From CAVWDU01 sp963840725 (GTDB lineage Bacteria; Pseudomonadota; Gammaproteobacteria; Pseudomonadales; Halieaceae): a DNA stretch of 64,000 nucleotides. Within the stretch, counting starts at the first letter, position 1; each line of letters starts with the position of its first letter. Of the stretch, positions 33,930 through 41,879 are shown piece after piece. A program made the translations under genes and the position numbers. Below the pieces are notes generated by a model. It was not told where the DNA came from, did not search any database, and saw only the letters and a program-made list of their open reading frames with translations. The stretch covers positions 310,001 to 374,000 of the forward strand of contig CAWIZY010000009.1 in the NCBI GenBank assembly GCA_963840725.1, given 5' to 3'.

Positions 33930-34900
33930 TGCAGCTCGCCCGCGTCCACGCCCTGTTCACGCAGATATCGAACGAGCGTATCCGCGAAGCCGTGGGTCAA
34001 CAGTACCCGGGAGGCGCGGGAATCCTCGATCGTGCGCAGCAGAGCGGGCCAGTCGGCGTGATCCGACAGCACGAATCCACGATCATAGCCCTGCCGGCGG
34101 CGATTACCGCGCACGCGCATCCAGCCAGAACAGAAACCGGTGCTGGCTGGCTCAAAGCGACGGGCCCAGGGAGATCCGGAGGCCCCGGGTGGTGCGACGA
34201 TCAGTTCGCCGCCGTAGGCCTCTTTGCGGCGCAGGTCTACAGGTTTTGTCGGGGCCATCGCAATGCCGGCGGCGCGGTACAGGTCCACGACCGTGGCAAC
34301 GGCACCGTGCAGCAGCACGGGCCGGTCGGTACGGCCGCACAATTCCGCCAATACGCGCTGGGCCTTGCCCAGCGCGTAGCAGAAAAGCAGGGAGTTGAGC
34401 CCGGCGGCGCGGTTCGCCGCCCACCATGCCAGCAGCTCGTCGATCACCTCGCCGGTCTCGGGCCATCGGTAGACCGGCAGGGCAAAGGTGGCCTCGCTGA
34501 TCAGCGTGTCGCAGTGAACTGCTTCGAAGGGTTCACAACTGGGGTCGGGCTGACGCTTGAAGTCGCCGGTGAACAGCCAGGTATCTCCCGCCCGGGTTAC
34601 GCGAACCTGGGCCGACCCCAGGACATGTCCGGCGGGGTGGAAGCTGACGGTCGTCTCGCCAAACCGGTGGCTCTCACCAAACCGGACTGTGCGAATGTCT
34701 GCGTCCTCACCCAGCCGCTGGCGGAGCACCGGCAGGCTGCTTTCGACGGCGTAGTATACGCCGGATCCCGGCCTGGCATGATCGGCGTGCGCGTGGGACA
34801 GAAGCGCCACGGGCGCCGGTGCCACCGGATCGATGACAAAGCCGCCCGAGGGGCACTCGATACCTCGCCGGGATTTACGCAATACGGGTTCAGCTGTCAT
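33926..34900 (-). CDS. Ligase-associated MBL-fold DNA exonuclease
   Basis: A 324-residue metallo-beta-lactamase/beta-CASP nuclease, first gene of the ligase-Lhr-Mpe cluster. Metal ligands appear as LLSHAHADHA (HxHxDH), PAGHVLGSAQV, FTGDFKRQ and FVLSDHADW; VLLTHG lies near the end. Homologues act as DNA exonucleases, related in fold to mRNA 3'-processing nucleases. The start is placed at ATG 34900 (MTAEPVLRKSR), since a longer frame to 34972 adds a low-complexity arginine-rich segment, though no strong ribosome site distinguishes them. The stop overlaps the ligase start as ATGA. Confidence 0.88.
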   Translation of the reverse strand: MTAEPVLRKSRRGIECPSGGFVIDPVAPAPVALLSHAHADHARPGSGVYYAVESSLPVLRQRLGEDADIRTVRFGESHRFGETTVSFHPAGHVLGSAQVRVTRAGDTWLFTGDFKRQPDPSCEPFEAVHCDTLISEATFALPVYRWPETGEVIDELLAWWAANRAAGLNSLLFCYALGKAQRVLAELCGRTDRPVLLHGAVATVVDLYRAAGIAMAPTKPVDLRRKEAYGGELIVAPPGASGSPWARRFEPASTGFCSGWMRVRGNRRRQGYDRGFVLSDHADWPALLRTIEDSRASRVLLTHGFADTLVRYLREQGVDAGELQ

Positions 34901-35283
34901 GTTTGTGTCTGATCTCTCACTCGGGCCTCTGCGCAAGCGCGTATCCGCGCCGCCGCGCGGAGACTCATTCACCGGAAACTACGTGCCGCGGTGTTGGCTG
35001 GATTGTTCAGAGGTGCTCTGGCGTCGTGGCGAACAAGTAGAAGTAGTGGATCGATGGCCACTGTCTTCGGTTCGCTGTAGAGCGAGCTACCGCGAAGCGA
35101 GTTCGATAGCCGCTGTCTTGAGCCATGTCCACGCCAGGCGTCTGGCGTACCCCGACTCGTCGATTGCCTGTAGAATTCGGTGTGGCTGAAAATGGCGGGC
35201 GCGGGCGGCACGGAAGGCGGGGTGGAAGGCGTTATCCCGCCACCAGGGGCCGCCAGGAGGATCAACGGGAACAGGAGAGCGAT
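34901..35283. other. Divergent intergenic region (repair cluster / small membrane protein)
   Basis: It presumably carries the promoter for the repair cluster on the minus strand and that of the small membrane gene on the plus strand. No clear -35/-10 pair, RNA structure or gene is seen. Plus-strand frames here extend the small ORF backwards without a site or conserved sequence. Confidence 0.45.
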
Positions 35284-35454
35284 ATGGAGATTGGTGGGTT
35301 ACTCGGCATCATCATTGCGGTGCTGGACATCTGGGCGATCATCAGGGTGCTGGGCTCGAGCGCTACGACGGGCGCCAAGATCCTCTGGTCACTGCTGATT
35401 ATATTACTGCCATTCGTGGGACTGGTGATTTGGTACGTTGCCGGGCCAAAGTAG
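35284..35454 (+). CDS. Small PLDc_N-type membrane protein
   Basis: A 56-residue protein with two hydrophobic helices: EIGGLLGIIIAVLDIWAIIRVL and then GAKILWSLLIILLPFVGLVIWYV. The W-x-L-x2-LLPFVG-x2-IWY pattern is the phospholipase D-nuclease N-terminal (PLDc_N) domain, common as a stand-alone small protein. The start at 35284 has AGGAG 6 nt upstream; the frame is open further back but without conserved sequence. The function is unknown; it probably resides in the inner membrane. Confidence 0.8.
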   Translation: MEIGGLLGIIIAVLDIWAIIRVLGSSATTGAKILWSLLIILLPFVGLVIWYVAGPK

Positions 35455-35550
35455 CCGGGTGGGGACGCTGTGTTGCTTTATGGGGACTGCGGACTACCGG
35501 CCGCCGCGAGTGGCGCGGTGGCCGGGGGAGTGGTCTCTACAACAGAAGAC

Positions 35551-36204
35551 TCAGTGGGCCTCCAGTCTCATAAAGGGGTTGAGGGCCCGGTAATTCCAGC
35601 GGGTAAAGCTGATCGGCGCATCCAGCACCCCTATACACACGCAATCGGCTGATTTTGAGGCCGTCGGAGTGTGCACGTCCTCGCCATCACGCATCAGGAA
35701 GTCACCCTCGTGGTATATGCCTTCCTCGTCCGAGAAGCTGCCCTCAAGGACCAGGGTGAGTTCAGTGCCGCGATGTGTATGCTGGGGAATTTTCCCGCCA
35801 GCCTTGATATGGTACAGCGCGAACTCGTTTTCGGGGTCACCGGTCCGGAGCCTGCTGATACGCAGATCACCGTTAACCCGGCGCCAGTCAAGATCCTGGT
35901 AATCCTGGGCCATTAACCGCTGCACCAGAGCGGGAAAATCATCCTCGTCCTCCGGCGTTGGAGCAAATGCGAGCGGCGGCTCATCGTCAAGCCGGGCGAA
36001 AACACCCGCAAGCACCTTGTCGTCGACAGGCTGAGGGCTCAACTGGTCAAAAAGGCTCCCGCCCAATAACTGTAGCCGCTGTTGATTGCGCTGGCACTGT
36101 TCACAATACTTCAGGTGCAACGACACGCAGAGAGACTGCGCGAGTGGCAGGGCACCGGAGGCGAACTCGTTGAGCAAGCGCGTGTCTGGGTGATGATTAA
36201 CCAT
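35551..36204 (-). CDS. chrR: ChrR-family zinc anti-sigma factor
   Basis: A 217-residue anti-sigma factor that holds the adjacent RpoE inactive until singlet oxygen or organic hydroperoxide stress. The N-terminal zinc anti-sigma domain has His4/His5 and HLKYCEQC (His30, Cys34, Cys37), matching the His6/His31/Cys35/Cys38 zinc set of Rhodobacter ChrR with a one-residue shift. The C-terminal cupin contains IPQHTHRGTELTLVLEGSFSDEEGIYHEGDF, with metal-binding His and Glu. It follows rpoE by 5 nt on the same strand, so they form one transcription unit. Confident from both domains plus context. Confidence 0.92.
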   Translation of the reverse strand: MVNHHPDTRLLNEFASGALPLAQSLCVSLHLKYCEQCQRNQQRLQLLGGSLFDQLSPQPVDDKVLAGVFARLDDEPPLAFAPTPEDEDDFPALVQRLMAQDYQDLDWRRVNGDLRISRLRTGDPENEFALYHIKAGGKIPQHTHRGTELTLVLEGSFSDEEGIYHEGDFLMRDGEDVHTPTASKSADCVCIGVLDAPISFTRWNYRALNPFMRLEAH

Positions 36205-36209
36205 GATAA

Positions 36210-36818
36210 TTACTTCTCTACCATTACTTGTAATTTCTGCATCGCCAGGCGCACGCGGGACTTGACTGTGCCCAGGGGCAGGTCCAGGTCCTCGGCGACC
36301 TCGCTATGCGACTTTCCCTCCATGTACACTTTGGCCAGAATCTGGGCTTGTTCATGGGGTAACTGTTGCAACAACTCCTTCACCCGCACCTCATCGCGAC
36401 GCTGTTGCATCGCCGCGAGCGGGCTGTCTTCAACCTCGTCCGGCCAGATGTCTTCAGCGCTGACCGGCGTGTCAAACTTCTGCAGCCGCCGGAATGTGTC
36501 GGTCCGACAATTCCTGGCGATCGTGTAGATCCAGGTGCTGGCGGCGGCCTTGTGAGGATTGAAACCCGAGGCCTTCTGCCATACCTTGATCATTACCTCC
36601 TGCACCAGCTCGTCGGCGTGGGAAGCCGCGATCGGCGACCCGTTGAGCGCAAATGCCTTGATCAGGGGTGCGAAGTGCGCGAAAAGGCGAGAGAAAGCTT
36701 CACGATCCTGGTTGTCGGCGACCTGCTGCAGGCACACGCTCCACTCGTCATCGCGCTTCGTGCCGGCTGGCGGCCTAGAGGGCGCGGAAGGAGACATAGC
36801 GTAACTCTGCGGCTTCAT
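36210..36818 (-). CDS. rpoE: ECF RNA polymerase sigma factor, RpoE/ECF11 type
   Basis: A 202-residue extracytoplasmic-function sigma factor. Region 2 is FSRLFAHFAPLIKAFAL through HADELVQEVMIKVWQKA and STWIYTIARNCRTDTFRR; region 4 is LLQQLPHEQAQILAKVYMEGKSHSEVAEDLDLPLGTVKSRVRLAMQKL. Its partner gene chrR is next, which places it in the group that responds to singlet oxygen. A candidate self-recognised promoter (TGATCC-N18-TAATAT) precedes it. The start at 36818 lacks a strong ribosome site; an internal ATG at 36797 is possible. It diverges from the FAD oxidoreductase/DUF1365/cfa operon, which is likely its target. Confidence 0.93.
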   Translation of the reverse strand: MKPQSYAMSPSAPSRPPAGTKRDDEWSVCLQQVADNQDREAFSRLFAHFAPLIKAFALNGSPIAASHADELVQEVMIKVWQKASGFNPHKAAASTWIYTIARNCRTDTFRRLQKFDTPVSAEDIWPDEVEDSPLAAMQQRRDEVRVKELLQQLPHEQAQILAKVYMEGKSHSEVAEDLDLPLGTVKSRVRLAMQKLQVMVEK

Positions 36819-36851
36819 TGGTAATTTTATCCATCTGTCGTTGGATCACTG

Positions 36852-36881
36852 ATATTACGTGGGTGTAAAGCAAGCGGATCA
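36852..36881 (-). promoter_or_regulatory. Candidate RpoE-type promoter of rpoE-chrR
   Basis: On the minus strand TGATCC (36881-36876) is followed after 18 nt by TAATAT (36857-36852), with CGTAAT at the -10. TGATCC is the known -35 type of RpoE-ChrR systems. The predicted start point lies about 27 nt before the rpoE ATG. The box shares TGATCC-N16-CGTAA with the folE upstream region. Confidence 0.65.
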
Positions 36882-36916
36882 CCTCGGTAGCAAGGGGTTA
36901 ATGGGGGCACGGAGGA

Positions 36917-36947
36917 TGATCCGGCCCCGGGGGGAAGCCCGTATTCT
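36917..36947 (+). promoter_or_regulatory. Candidate RpoE-type promoter of the FAD/DUF1365/cfa operon
   Basis: TGATCC at 36917-36922 is followed after 19 nt by TATTCT at 36942-36947, with CGTA at 36940-36943. Predicted transcription would begin about 24 nt before the ATG at 36978. It is divergent from the rpoE promoter and about 35 bp away. Confidence 0.55.
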
Positions 36948-36977
36948 ACGCCATATCCTGCCATGAAGGACCTCCGC

Positions 36978-38273
36978 ATGAAAGTAGCCATCGTCGGCTC
37001 GGGCATCTCCGGACTGACCTGCGCCTATTATCTCCAGCGGCACGCTGATATTGCGGTGTTCGAAGCGAATCGGCGTCCGGGTGGACACACGGCCACGGTC
37101 GACGTCGCCCTCGGAGGTCGCAGGTTTGCCGTAGATACCGGTTTTATCGTCTACAACGACTGGACGTACCCCAACTTCATCGCCTTGCTGGACGAATTGG
37201 GTGTCTCCACCCGGCCCACCGAGATGAGTTTCAGCATGAGCGACTCCAGGACGGGCCTGGAATACGCCGGGTCCAACCTGAATACGCTGTTTGCCCAGCG
37301 CCGGAATCTGGTGTCGCCCCGGTTTCTGGGCATGATCAGCGATATCCTGCGTTTCAACCGCCAGGCTGTCGAGGATCTCGAGTCCGGACGTATCGACGCC
37401 TCCATGACGCTGGGTGCGTACCTGGCTGATCGTGGCTACGGCGCGGCGTTCAAGGAGTTTTATCTGGTGCCCATGGGCGCGGCGATCTGGTCGGCAGACC
37501 GGGCGGCCATGCTTGAATTTCCCCTGCTGTTCTTCGTGAGGTTTTTTCGCAACCACGGGCTTCTGAGTGTGAAGAACCGGCCCCAGTGGCGGGTGATAGA
37601 AGGGGGTTCGCGAGAGTACATCAAGCCCCTGACCGCGGGGTTCGCAGACCGCCTGCGAACTCGCATGCCGGTAACGGGGATTCGCCGCGGGGGCGTCGAG
37701 GGTGGCGCTGAACTCACGCTGGAGGATGGCTCCGTCGAGACGTTTGACCACGTCGTGCTCGCTTGCCACAGCGACCAGGCATTGGCCCTGCTTCGGGATC
37801 CCAGCGCGGCGGAACGTGACATCCTTGGCGCTATTCCCTATCAGAAGAACGACGTCGTGCTGCACACCGACGTGAGAATGTTGCCGCGTGAGCGGCGCGC
37901 CTGGGCGAGCTGGAATTATCAACTCAGCCCCGGTGAGCAGCGACCCACCCTTACCTACAACATGAATATACTGCAGGGGCTCAATGCGCCCGATACGTTT
38001 TGCGTTACACTCAACAACACACAGGCGATCAATCCCCACAAAATATTGGGACGCTTCAATTACGATCACCCCGTTTTCACTCTCGAGGGGATGCGGGCGC
38101 AGGAGCGCTGGGACGAAATCAATGGCACCGGTACCTGGTACTGCGGCGCTTACTGGCGCAACGGATTTCATGAGGATGGCGTGGTGAGCGGGCTGCGGGT
38201 TGCCCGTGCACTGGCGGCGCCGCTGTCACAGGACAGTGCAATCACTGCGCGTATGGCTGTCAGCGCTGCGTGA
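36978..38273 (+). CDS. FAD-dependent amine oxidase-like oxidoreductase
   Basis: A flavoprotein of about 431 residues of the NAD(P)-binding/amine oxidase family. The N-terminal Rossmann motif is VAIVGSGISGLTCAYYL, followed by VFEANRRPGGHTATVDV and VDTGFIVYNDWTYPNF. The start at ATG 36978 has AAGGA 7 nt upstream; ATG 36963 lacks a site. Homologues occur in the Rhodobacter RpoE regulon next to cfa-type genes, as here, where DUF1365 and cyclopropane synthase genes follow with overlap. The stop overlaps the next start (GTGA). The reaction is unknown; a role in modifying or protecting membrane fatty acids under singlet oxygen is likely by association. Confidence 0.85.
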   Translation: MKVAIVGSGISGLTCAYYLQRHADIAVFEANRRPGGHTATVDVALGGRRFAVDTGFIVYNDWTYPNFIALLDELGVSTRPTEMSFSMSDSRTGLEYAGSNLNTLFAQRRNLVSPRFLGMISDILRFNRQAVEDLESGRIDASMTLGAYLADRGYGAAFKEFYLVPMGAAIWSADRAAMLEFPLLFFVRFFRNHGLLSVKNRPQWRVIEGGSREYIKPLTAGFADRLRTRMPVTGIRRGGVEGGAELTLEDGSVETFDHVVLACHSDQALALLRDPSAAERDILGAIPYQKNDVVLHTDVRMLPRERRAWASWNYQLSPGEQRPTLTYNMNILQGLNAPDTFCVTLNNTQAINPHKILGRFNYDHPVFTLEGMRAQERWDEINGTGTWYCGAYWRNGFHEDGVVSGLRVARALAAPLSQDSAITARMAVSAA

Positions 38274-39025
38274 AGAGTGCAATCTATCAGGGTTGGGTTC
38301 GCCACCGGCGGCACAGTCCGCGTGCGCACCAGTTCCGCTACCGGGTGTTCATGCCGTTTCTGCGGCTCGACGAACTTCCGGAACTCTTCAACGGTTGCCC
38401 CGGGTGGTCTGCCGCGGGTCCGTCCCTGGCGTGGTTCAGACGGGCAGATTTTCTTGGGGATCCGGCGTTACCGCTCGAAGAAGCCGTGCGGGACAGGGTC
38501 GAGGAAGAGACGGGGTTCAGGCCTCTAGGCCCGGTGTTTCTGCTGGCCAACCTGCGCTACTTTGGCATACTGATCAACCCTATCAGCTGCTACTATTGTT
38601 TCGCGCCTGACGGCGAAACGCTCCAATATGTCGTGGCTGAGGTCACCAATACCCCCTGGCATGAGCGCCATGCGTATGTGTTGCCGGTCACACCGGAGCA
38701 GGACTGGTTCGAAACGGAGTTCGATAAGGCCATGCACGTGTCCCCATTCAACCCCATGGCCATGCGGTATCACTGGCGGAGTAACGTCCCGGGACGCCGG
38801 CTGGGTATTCACCTCGAGAATTACAGCGGTGGCGACCGGATTTTCGATGCCACCCTGACGCTGGAGGCACAGCCGCTGACCGCCCCCAGCCTGGTGAAGC
38901 ATCTGCTGCGCTACCCGCTGATGACTACCAAGGTAGCCTGCGCCATCTACTGGCAGGCGCTCAGGCTTTGGTTGAAGGGCAATCCGTTACACAGTCACCC
39001 AAAAACTGCAAACAGCGAGTATTGA
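38270..39025 (+). CDS. DUF1365 family protein
   Basis: A 251-residue DUF1365 protein. Family segments are IYQGWVRHRRHSPRAHQFRYRVFMPFLRLDEL, FGILINPISCYYCF, VAEVTNTPWHERHAYVLP and KAMHVSPFNPMAMRYHWR. GTG 38270 overlaps the preceding TGA, implying coupling. It lies between the FAD oxidoreductase and cfa genes, an arrangement conserved in many bacteria with photolyase clusters. No catalytic mechanism is established for the family, but the fixed neighbourhood implies work on unsaturated or cyclopropane fatty acyl chains. Confidence 0.9.
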   Translation: MKSAIYQGWVRHRRHSPRAHQFRYRVFMPFLRLDELPELFNGCPGWSAAGPSLAWFRRADFLGDPALPLEEAVRDRVEEETGFRPLGPVFLLANLRYFGILINPISCYYCFAPDGETLQYVVAEVTNTPWHERHAYVLPVTPEQDWFETEFDKAMHVSPFNPMAMRYHWRSNVPGRRLGIHLENYSGGDRIFDATLTLEAQPLTAPSLVKHLLRYPLMTTKVACAIYWQALRLWLKGNPLHSHPKTANSEY

Positions 39026-39027
39026 TC

Positions 39028-40302
39028 ATGAGTAACTCGAGCGTCAGTTCAATCCGGCTCCCGTCCCTTCGTGCGCGCTGGGGCCGTGATGCGATCTCCC
39101 GCCGGGCCCTGCTGGCCGTGCTACAGCGGCTCAAGGTGGGCAGCCTGACCATTCACGACGGCGACGATGTGCTGACCTTCGGGCGGGCAGATCGTCCGGG
39201 CGACCCGGTTGCAGTCATCAACGTGCATGACAGGACAGCCTATGGCCACGTGCTCAGCGGTGGTACTCTCGGGTCGGGCGAGTCGTTTATGCTGGGCCAC
39301 TGGTCTTCACCCGACCTGGTTGCGGTCATTCGCCTGTTCTGCGCCAACATGAATGTGATGGCGTCGATGGATTCGGGGACCTCGCGCTGGCGTGAGCTGG
39401 CGTTGAAGCTGGGACACTGGCTGAACAAGAATTCGCTCAAGGGTTCGCGCCGCAACATATCGGCGCACTATGATCTCGGCAACGAGTTTTTTGAGTTGTT
39501 TCTCGACCGCAGCATGATGTACTCCTCCGCCGTGTTCGCCGACCCTGCCACCACGCTGGAAGAGGCGGCTGAACACAAGCTGGCGCTGATCTGTCAGCAG
39601 CTGCAACTCACGTCTGACGATCACCTGCTCGAGATCGGCACCGGCTGGGGAGGCATGGCGCTTTATGCAGCCAGCCACTACGGCTGCCGGGTGACCACCA
39701 CCACAGTGTCTGCTGAGCAATATGAGTACGCCCGCCGGCGCGTGGTCGAGGCTGGGCTCGACGACCGGATCACGGTGCTGTGCGAAGATTACCGCGATCT
39801 GCGCGGAAGCTACGACAAGCTGGTGTCGATCGAGATGATCGAGGCGGTGGGTCACGACTGGTATAAAAGCTATTTTCGCCAGTGCAGCAAGCTGTTGAAG
39901 CCGGAAGGGCTGATGGTGTTGCAGGCGATCACGATGGTCGACCAGCGCTATGAGCAGGCGCGTGATTCCGTGGATTTTATCAAGCGTTACGTGTTTCCCG
40001 GTGGCTGCCTGCCTTCACTGGAAGTGATCGGCCGGCATATTGCCCGTGACACGGACATGCAGACCATCGCCCTGCGTGACATCACGGCGGATTATGCCCG
40101 CACGCTGGCCTGCTGGCGTGAGCGCTTCATGGCCGCTTTGCCCGAGGTACGAGAGCAGGGGTTTGATACGTTGTTCGAGCGGCTCTGGGAATTCTACCTG
40201 TGCTACTGCGAGGGCGGGTTCACGGAACGCGCGATCGGCACGGTGCAGGTGACTTTCGCCAAACCGGGCTACCGCGAACGGGCTACCGTGCCGGCGATGT
40301 GA
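39028..40302 (+). CDS. cfa: Cyclopropane-fatty-acyl-phospholipid synthase
   Basis: A 424-residue SAM-dependent enzyme that adds a methylene bridge to cis double bonds in membrane phospholipids. The SAM loop is LLEIGTGWGGMALYAASHYGC, and VSIEMIEAVGHDWYKSYF and VFPGGCLPSLE are typical of the CFA family; the N-terminal lipid-binding domain is also present. It starts 2 nt after the DUF1365 stop. The last gene of the operon behind an RpoE-type promoter, it converges on the photolyase gene. Removing double bonds lowers membrane sensitivity to singlet oxygen, consistent with the regulon. Confidence 0.94.
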   Translation: MSNSSVSSIRLPSLRARWGRDAISRRALLAVLQRLKVGSLTIHDGDDVLTFGRADRPGDPVAVINVHDRTAYGHVLSGGTLGSGESFMLGHWSSPDLVAVIRLFCANMNVMASMDSGTSRWRELALKLGHWLNKNSLKGSRRNISAHYDLGNEFFELFLDRSMMYSSAVFADPATTLEEAAEHKLALICQQLQLTSDDHLLEIGTGWGGMALYAASHYGCRVTTTTVSAEQYEYARRRVVEAGLDDRITVLCEDYRDLRGSYDKLVSIEMIEAVGHDWYKSYFRQCSKLLKPEGLMVLQAITMVDQRYEQARDSVDFIKRYVFPGGCLPSLEVIGRHIARDTDMQTIALRDITADYARTLACWRERFMAALPEVREQGFDTLFERLWEFYLCYCEGGFTERAIGTVQVTFAKPGYRERATVPAM

Positions 40303-40315
40303 ACCGCCGGCACGG
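40286..40315. terminator. 11-bp perfect hairpin between convergent cfa and phr
   Basis: CCGTGCCGGCG (40286-40296) pairs perfectly with CGCCGGCACGG (40305-40315) around an 8-nt loop that contains the cfa TGA stop. Its position between two converging genes suggests a bidirectional termination or blocking element. No T-run follows either side, so intrinsic termination is not certain. Confidence 0.5.
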
Positions 40316-40320
40316 GGCTG

Positions 40321-41766
40321 TCAGTTACCACTCCTGACCGTTTCCCAGGCGTCCAGCGCCGCGCGGCGCGCCTCCGCGTGTATGACAATCGGCTCGGGAT
40401 AGGTCTTGCCGATAGTCACACCCGCGTCTGCCAGGACATCGGCGGGGGCCTGCTCAGGCTGATGGATATGCTTGTCCGGGAGTTTAGCCAATTCGGGAAC
40501 CCAGCGCCTGATGTAAACGGCCTTTGGATCAAAGCGTTGTGACTGCGTGGTCGGGTTGAAGATGCGGAAGTAGGGCGCGGCGTCGGCCCCACTACCGGCT
40601 ATCCACTGCCAGCCACAGGCGTTGTTGGCGAGGTCGGCGTCGACGAGGGTGTCCCAGAACCATTCCTCGCCACGCTGCCAGGAAATCAGCAGGTGCTTCA
40701 CCAGAAACGAGCCGACCACCATTCTCACCCGATTGTGCATATAGCCCGTTGACCAGAGCTCCCGCATGCCGGCGTCGACCAGTGGATAGCCCGTCTGACC
40801 CTGTTGCCAGGCGGTGAGGTGCCTATCCTGGCCCAGCCAGGGGAAGTTGTCGAAGGAATCCTTGAAGTTACTTTCGGGGATGGTCGGAAAATGGTGCAAC
40901 AGGTGGGCGCTGAACTCGCGCCAGCCGAGTTCTGTCAGGAACTTCTCGACCTGGTCAGAGTCGTCCGGCTGTCGGTCCGCGTGCTGCCGGGCGGCATGCC
41001 ACAACATCCGCGGCGACATCTCTCCCAGGTGCAGATGCGGTGACAGTTTCGACGTGCTGTCGCGGCCGGGAAAATCGCGTCCCCTGGCATAATCGCCAAT
41101 CCGCGATGTAAAAAATGCCTCGCTGGTGCGTAAGGCGCCCGCCTCCCCCGGCTGCCAGTGTTCGTTCCAGCCATTCGCCCAATCAGGCTTACGCGGCAAC
41201 AGCTGCAGCTCGTCGATTGCGATCCCTGCCAGGGAAGCGTCAACCGGGGGCAGGGACGTCGGTGGGGGTAACGGTTGGGAAGGGCTCAGTACTTCCCGGG
41301 CGGCCCGCCAGAACGGGGTGAATACCTTGTATGGCGCTCCCGCTTTGGTGCTGACGCCTTCCGGCTCCAACAGCAGAGCCCCGGGGTAGCGCCTGAAGTC
41401 GACGCCCGACGGGGTGAGAGTCTCGTGCAGGCGTTCCTCCAGTTCGGCTGCCCAGGGCTCATGACAGCGACTGCAGTAGACCGCCTGCGCATCGACTTCG
41501 GCGACCAGCGATGTAATAACGTCCTCGGCGGCCCCGGACCGGATGAGCAGGCGGCTGCCGAGCGACCGCAGTGATTCATCGAGTGCCGTGAGGCTGTGAT
41601 GTAACCACCAGCGGCTGGCGCCGCCCGGAGCCCACTGCCCGGGCGTCGCGGTATCGAGGACGTAGCAGGGAATGACCCGATCCCCGCGCTCGGCAGCCGC
41701 TGCCAGGCCGGCGAGGTCGCGGGTTCGCAGGTCCTGTCGAAACCAGTAGATCACGGTTGTGTTCAT
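40321..41766 (-). CDS. phrB: Deoxyribodipyrimidine photolyase
   Basis: A class I cyclobutane pyrimidine dimer photolyase of 481 residues that uses blue light and FADH- to repair UV lesions. The N-terminal antenna domain starts TVIYWFRQDLRTRDL. The FAD-binding region shows SKLSPHLHLGEMSPR, ELGWREFSAHLLHHFP, GYPLVDAGMRELWSTGYMHNRVRMVVGSFLVKHL and WFWDTLVDADLANNACGWQWIAGSGADAAPYFRIFNP, with active-site Asn/Trp motifs intact. It is downstream of the histidine kinase and folE on the same strand; photolyases are core members of RpoE-ChrR regulons. Confidence 0.95.
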   Translation of the reverse strand: MNTTVIYWFRQDLRTRDLAGLAAAAERGDRVIPCYVLDTATPGQWAPGGASRWWLHHSLTALDESLRSLGSRLLIRSGAAEDVITSLVAEVDAQAVYCSRCHEPWAAELEERLHETLTPSGVDFRRYPGALLLEPEGVSTKAGAPYKVFTPFWRAAREVLSPSQPLPPPTSLPPVDASLAGIAIDELQLLPRKPDWANGWNEHWQPGEAGALRTSEAFFTSRIGDYARGRDFPGRDSTSKLSPHLHLGEMSPRMLWHAARQHADRQPDDSDQVEKFLTELGWREFSAHLLHHFPTIPESNFKDSFDNFPWLGQDRHLTAWQQGQTGYPLVDAGMRELWSTGYMHNRVRMVVGSFLVKHLLISWQRGEEWFWDTLVDADLANNACGWQWIAGSGADAAPYFRIFNPTTQSQRFDPKAVYIRRWVPELAKLPDKHIHQPEQAPADVLADAGVTIGKTYPEPIVIHAEARRAALDAWETVRSGN

Positions 41767-41879
41767 AACGTCTTGTCCGCACTACGGGCGATGTTCGCCG
41801 GGGGAGGGTAAGAATATCCACTGCTGGACGATGGACGATACGCCGTGTCCGCCCGGATGGTTCATCCATGGCGCGGCCG

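Noticed and set aside
36879..38171. 430-codon frame antisense to the FAD oxidoreductase
   Set aside because: The sense strand has the Rossmann motif and conserved neighbours; the antisense frame has neither.
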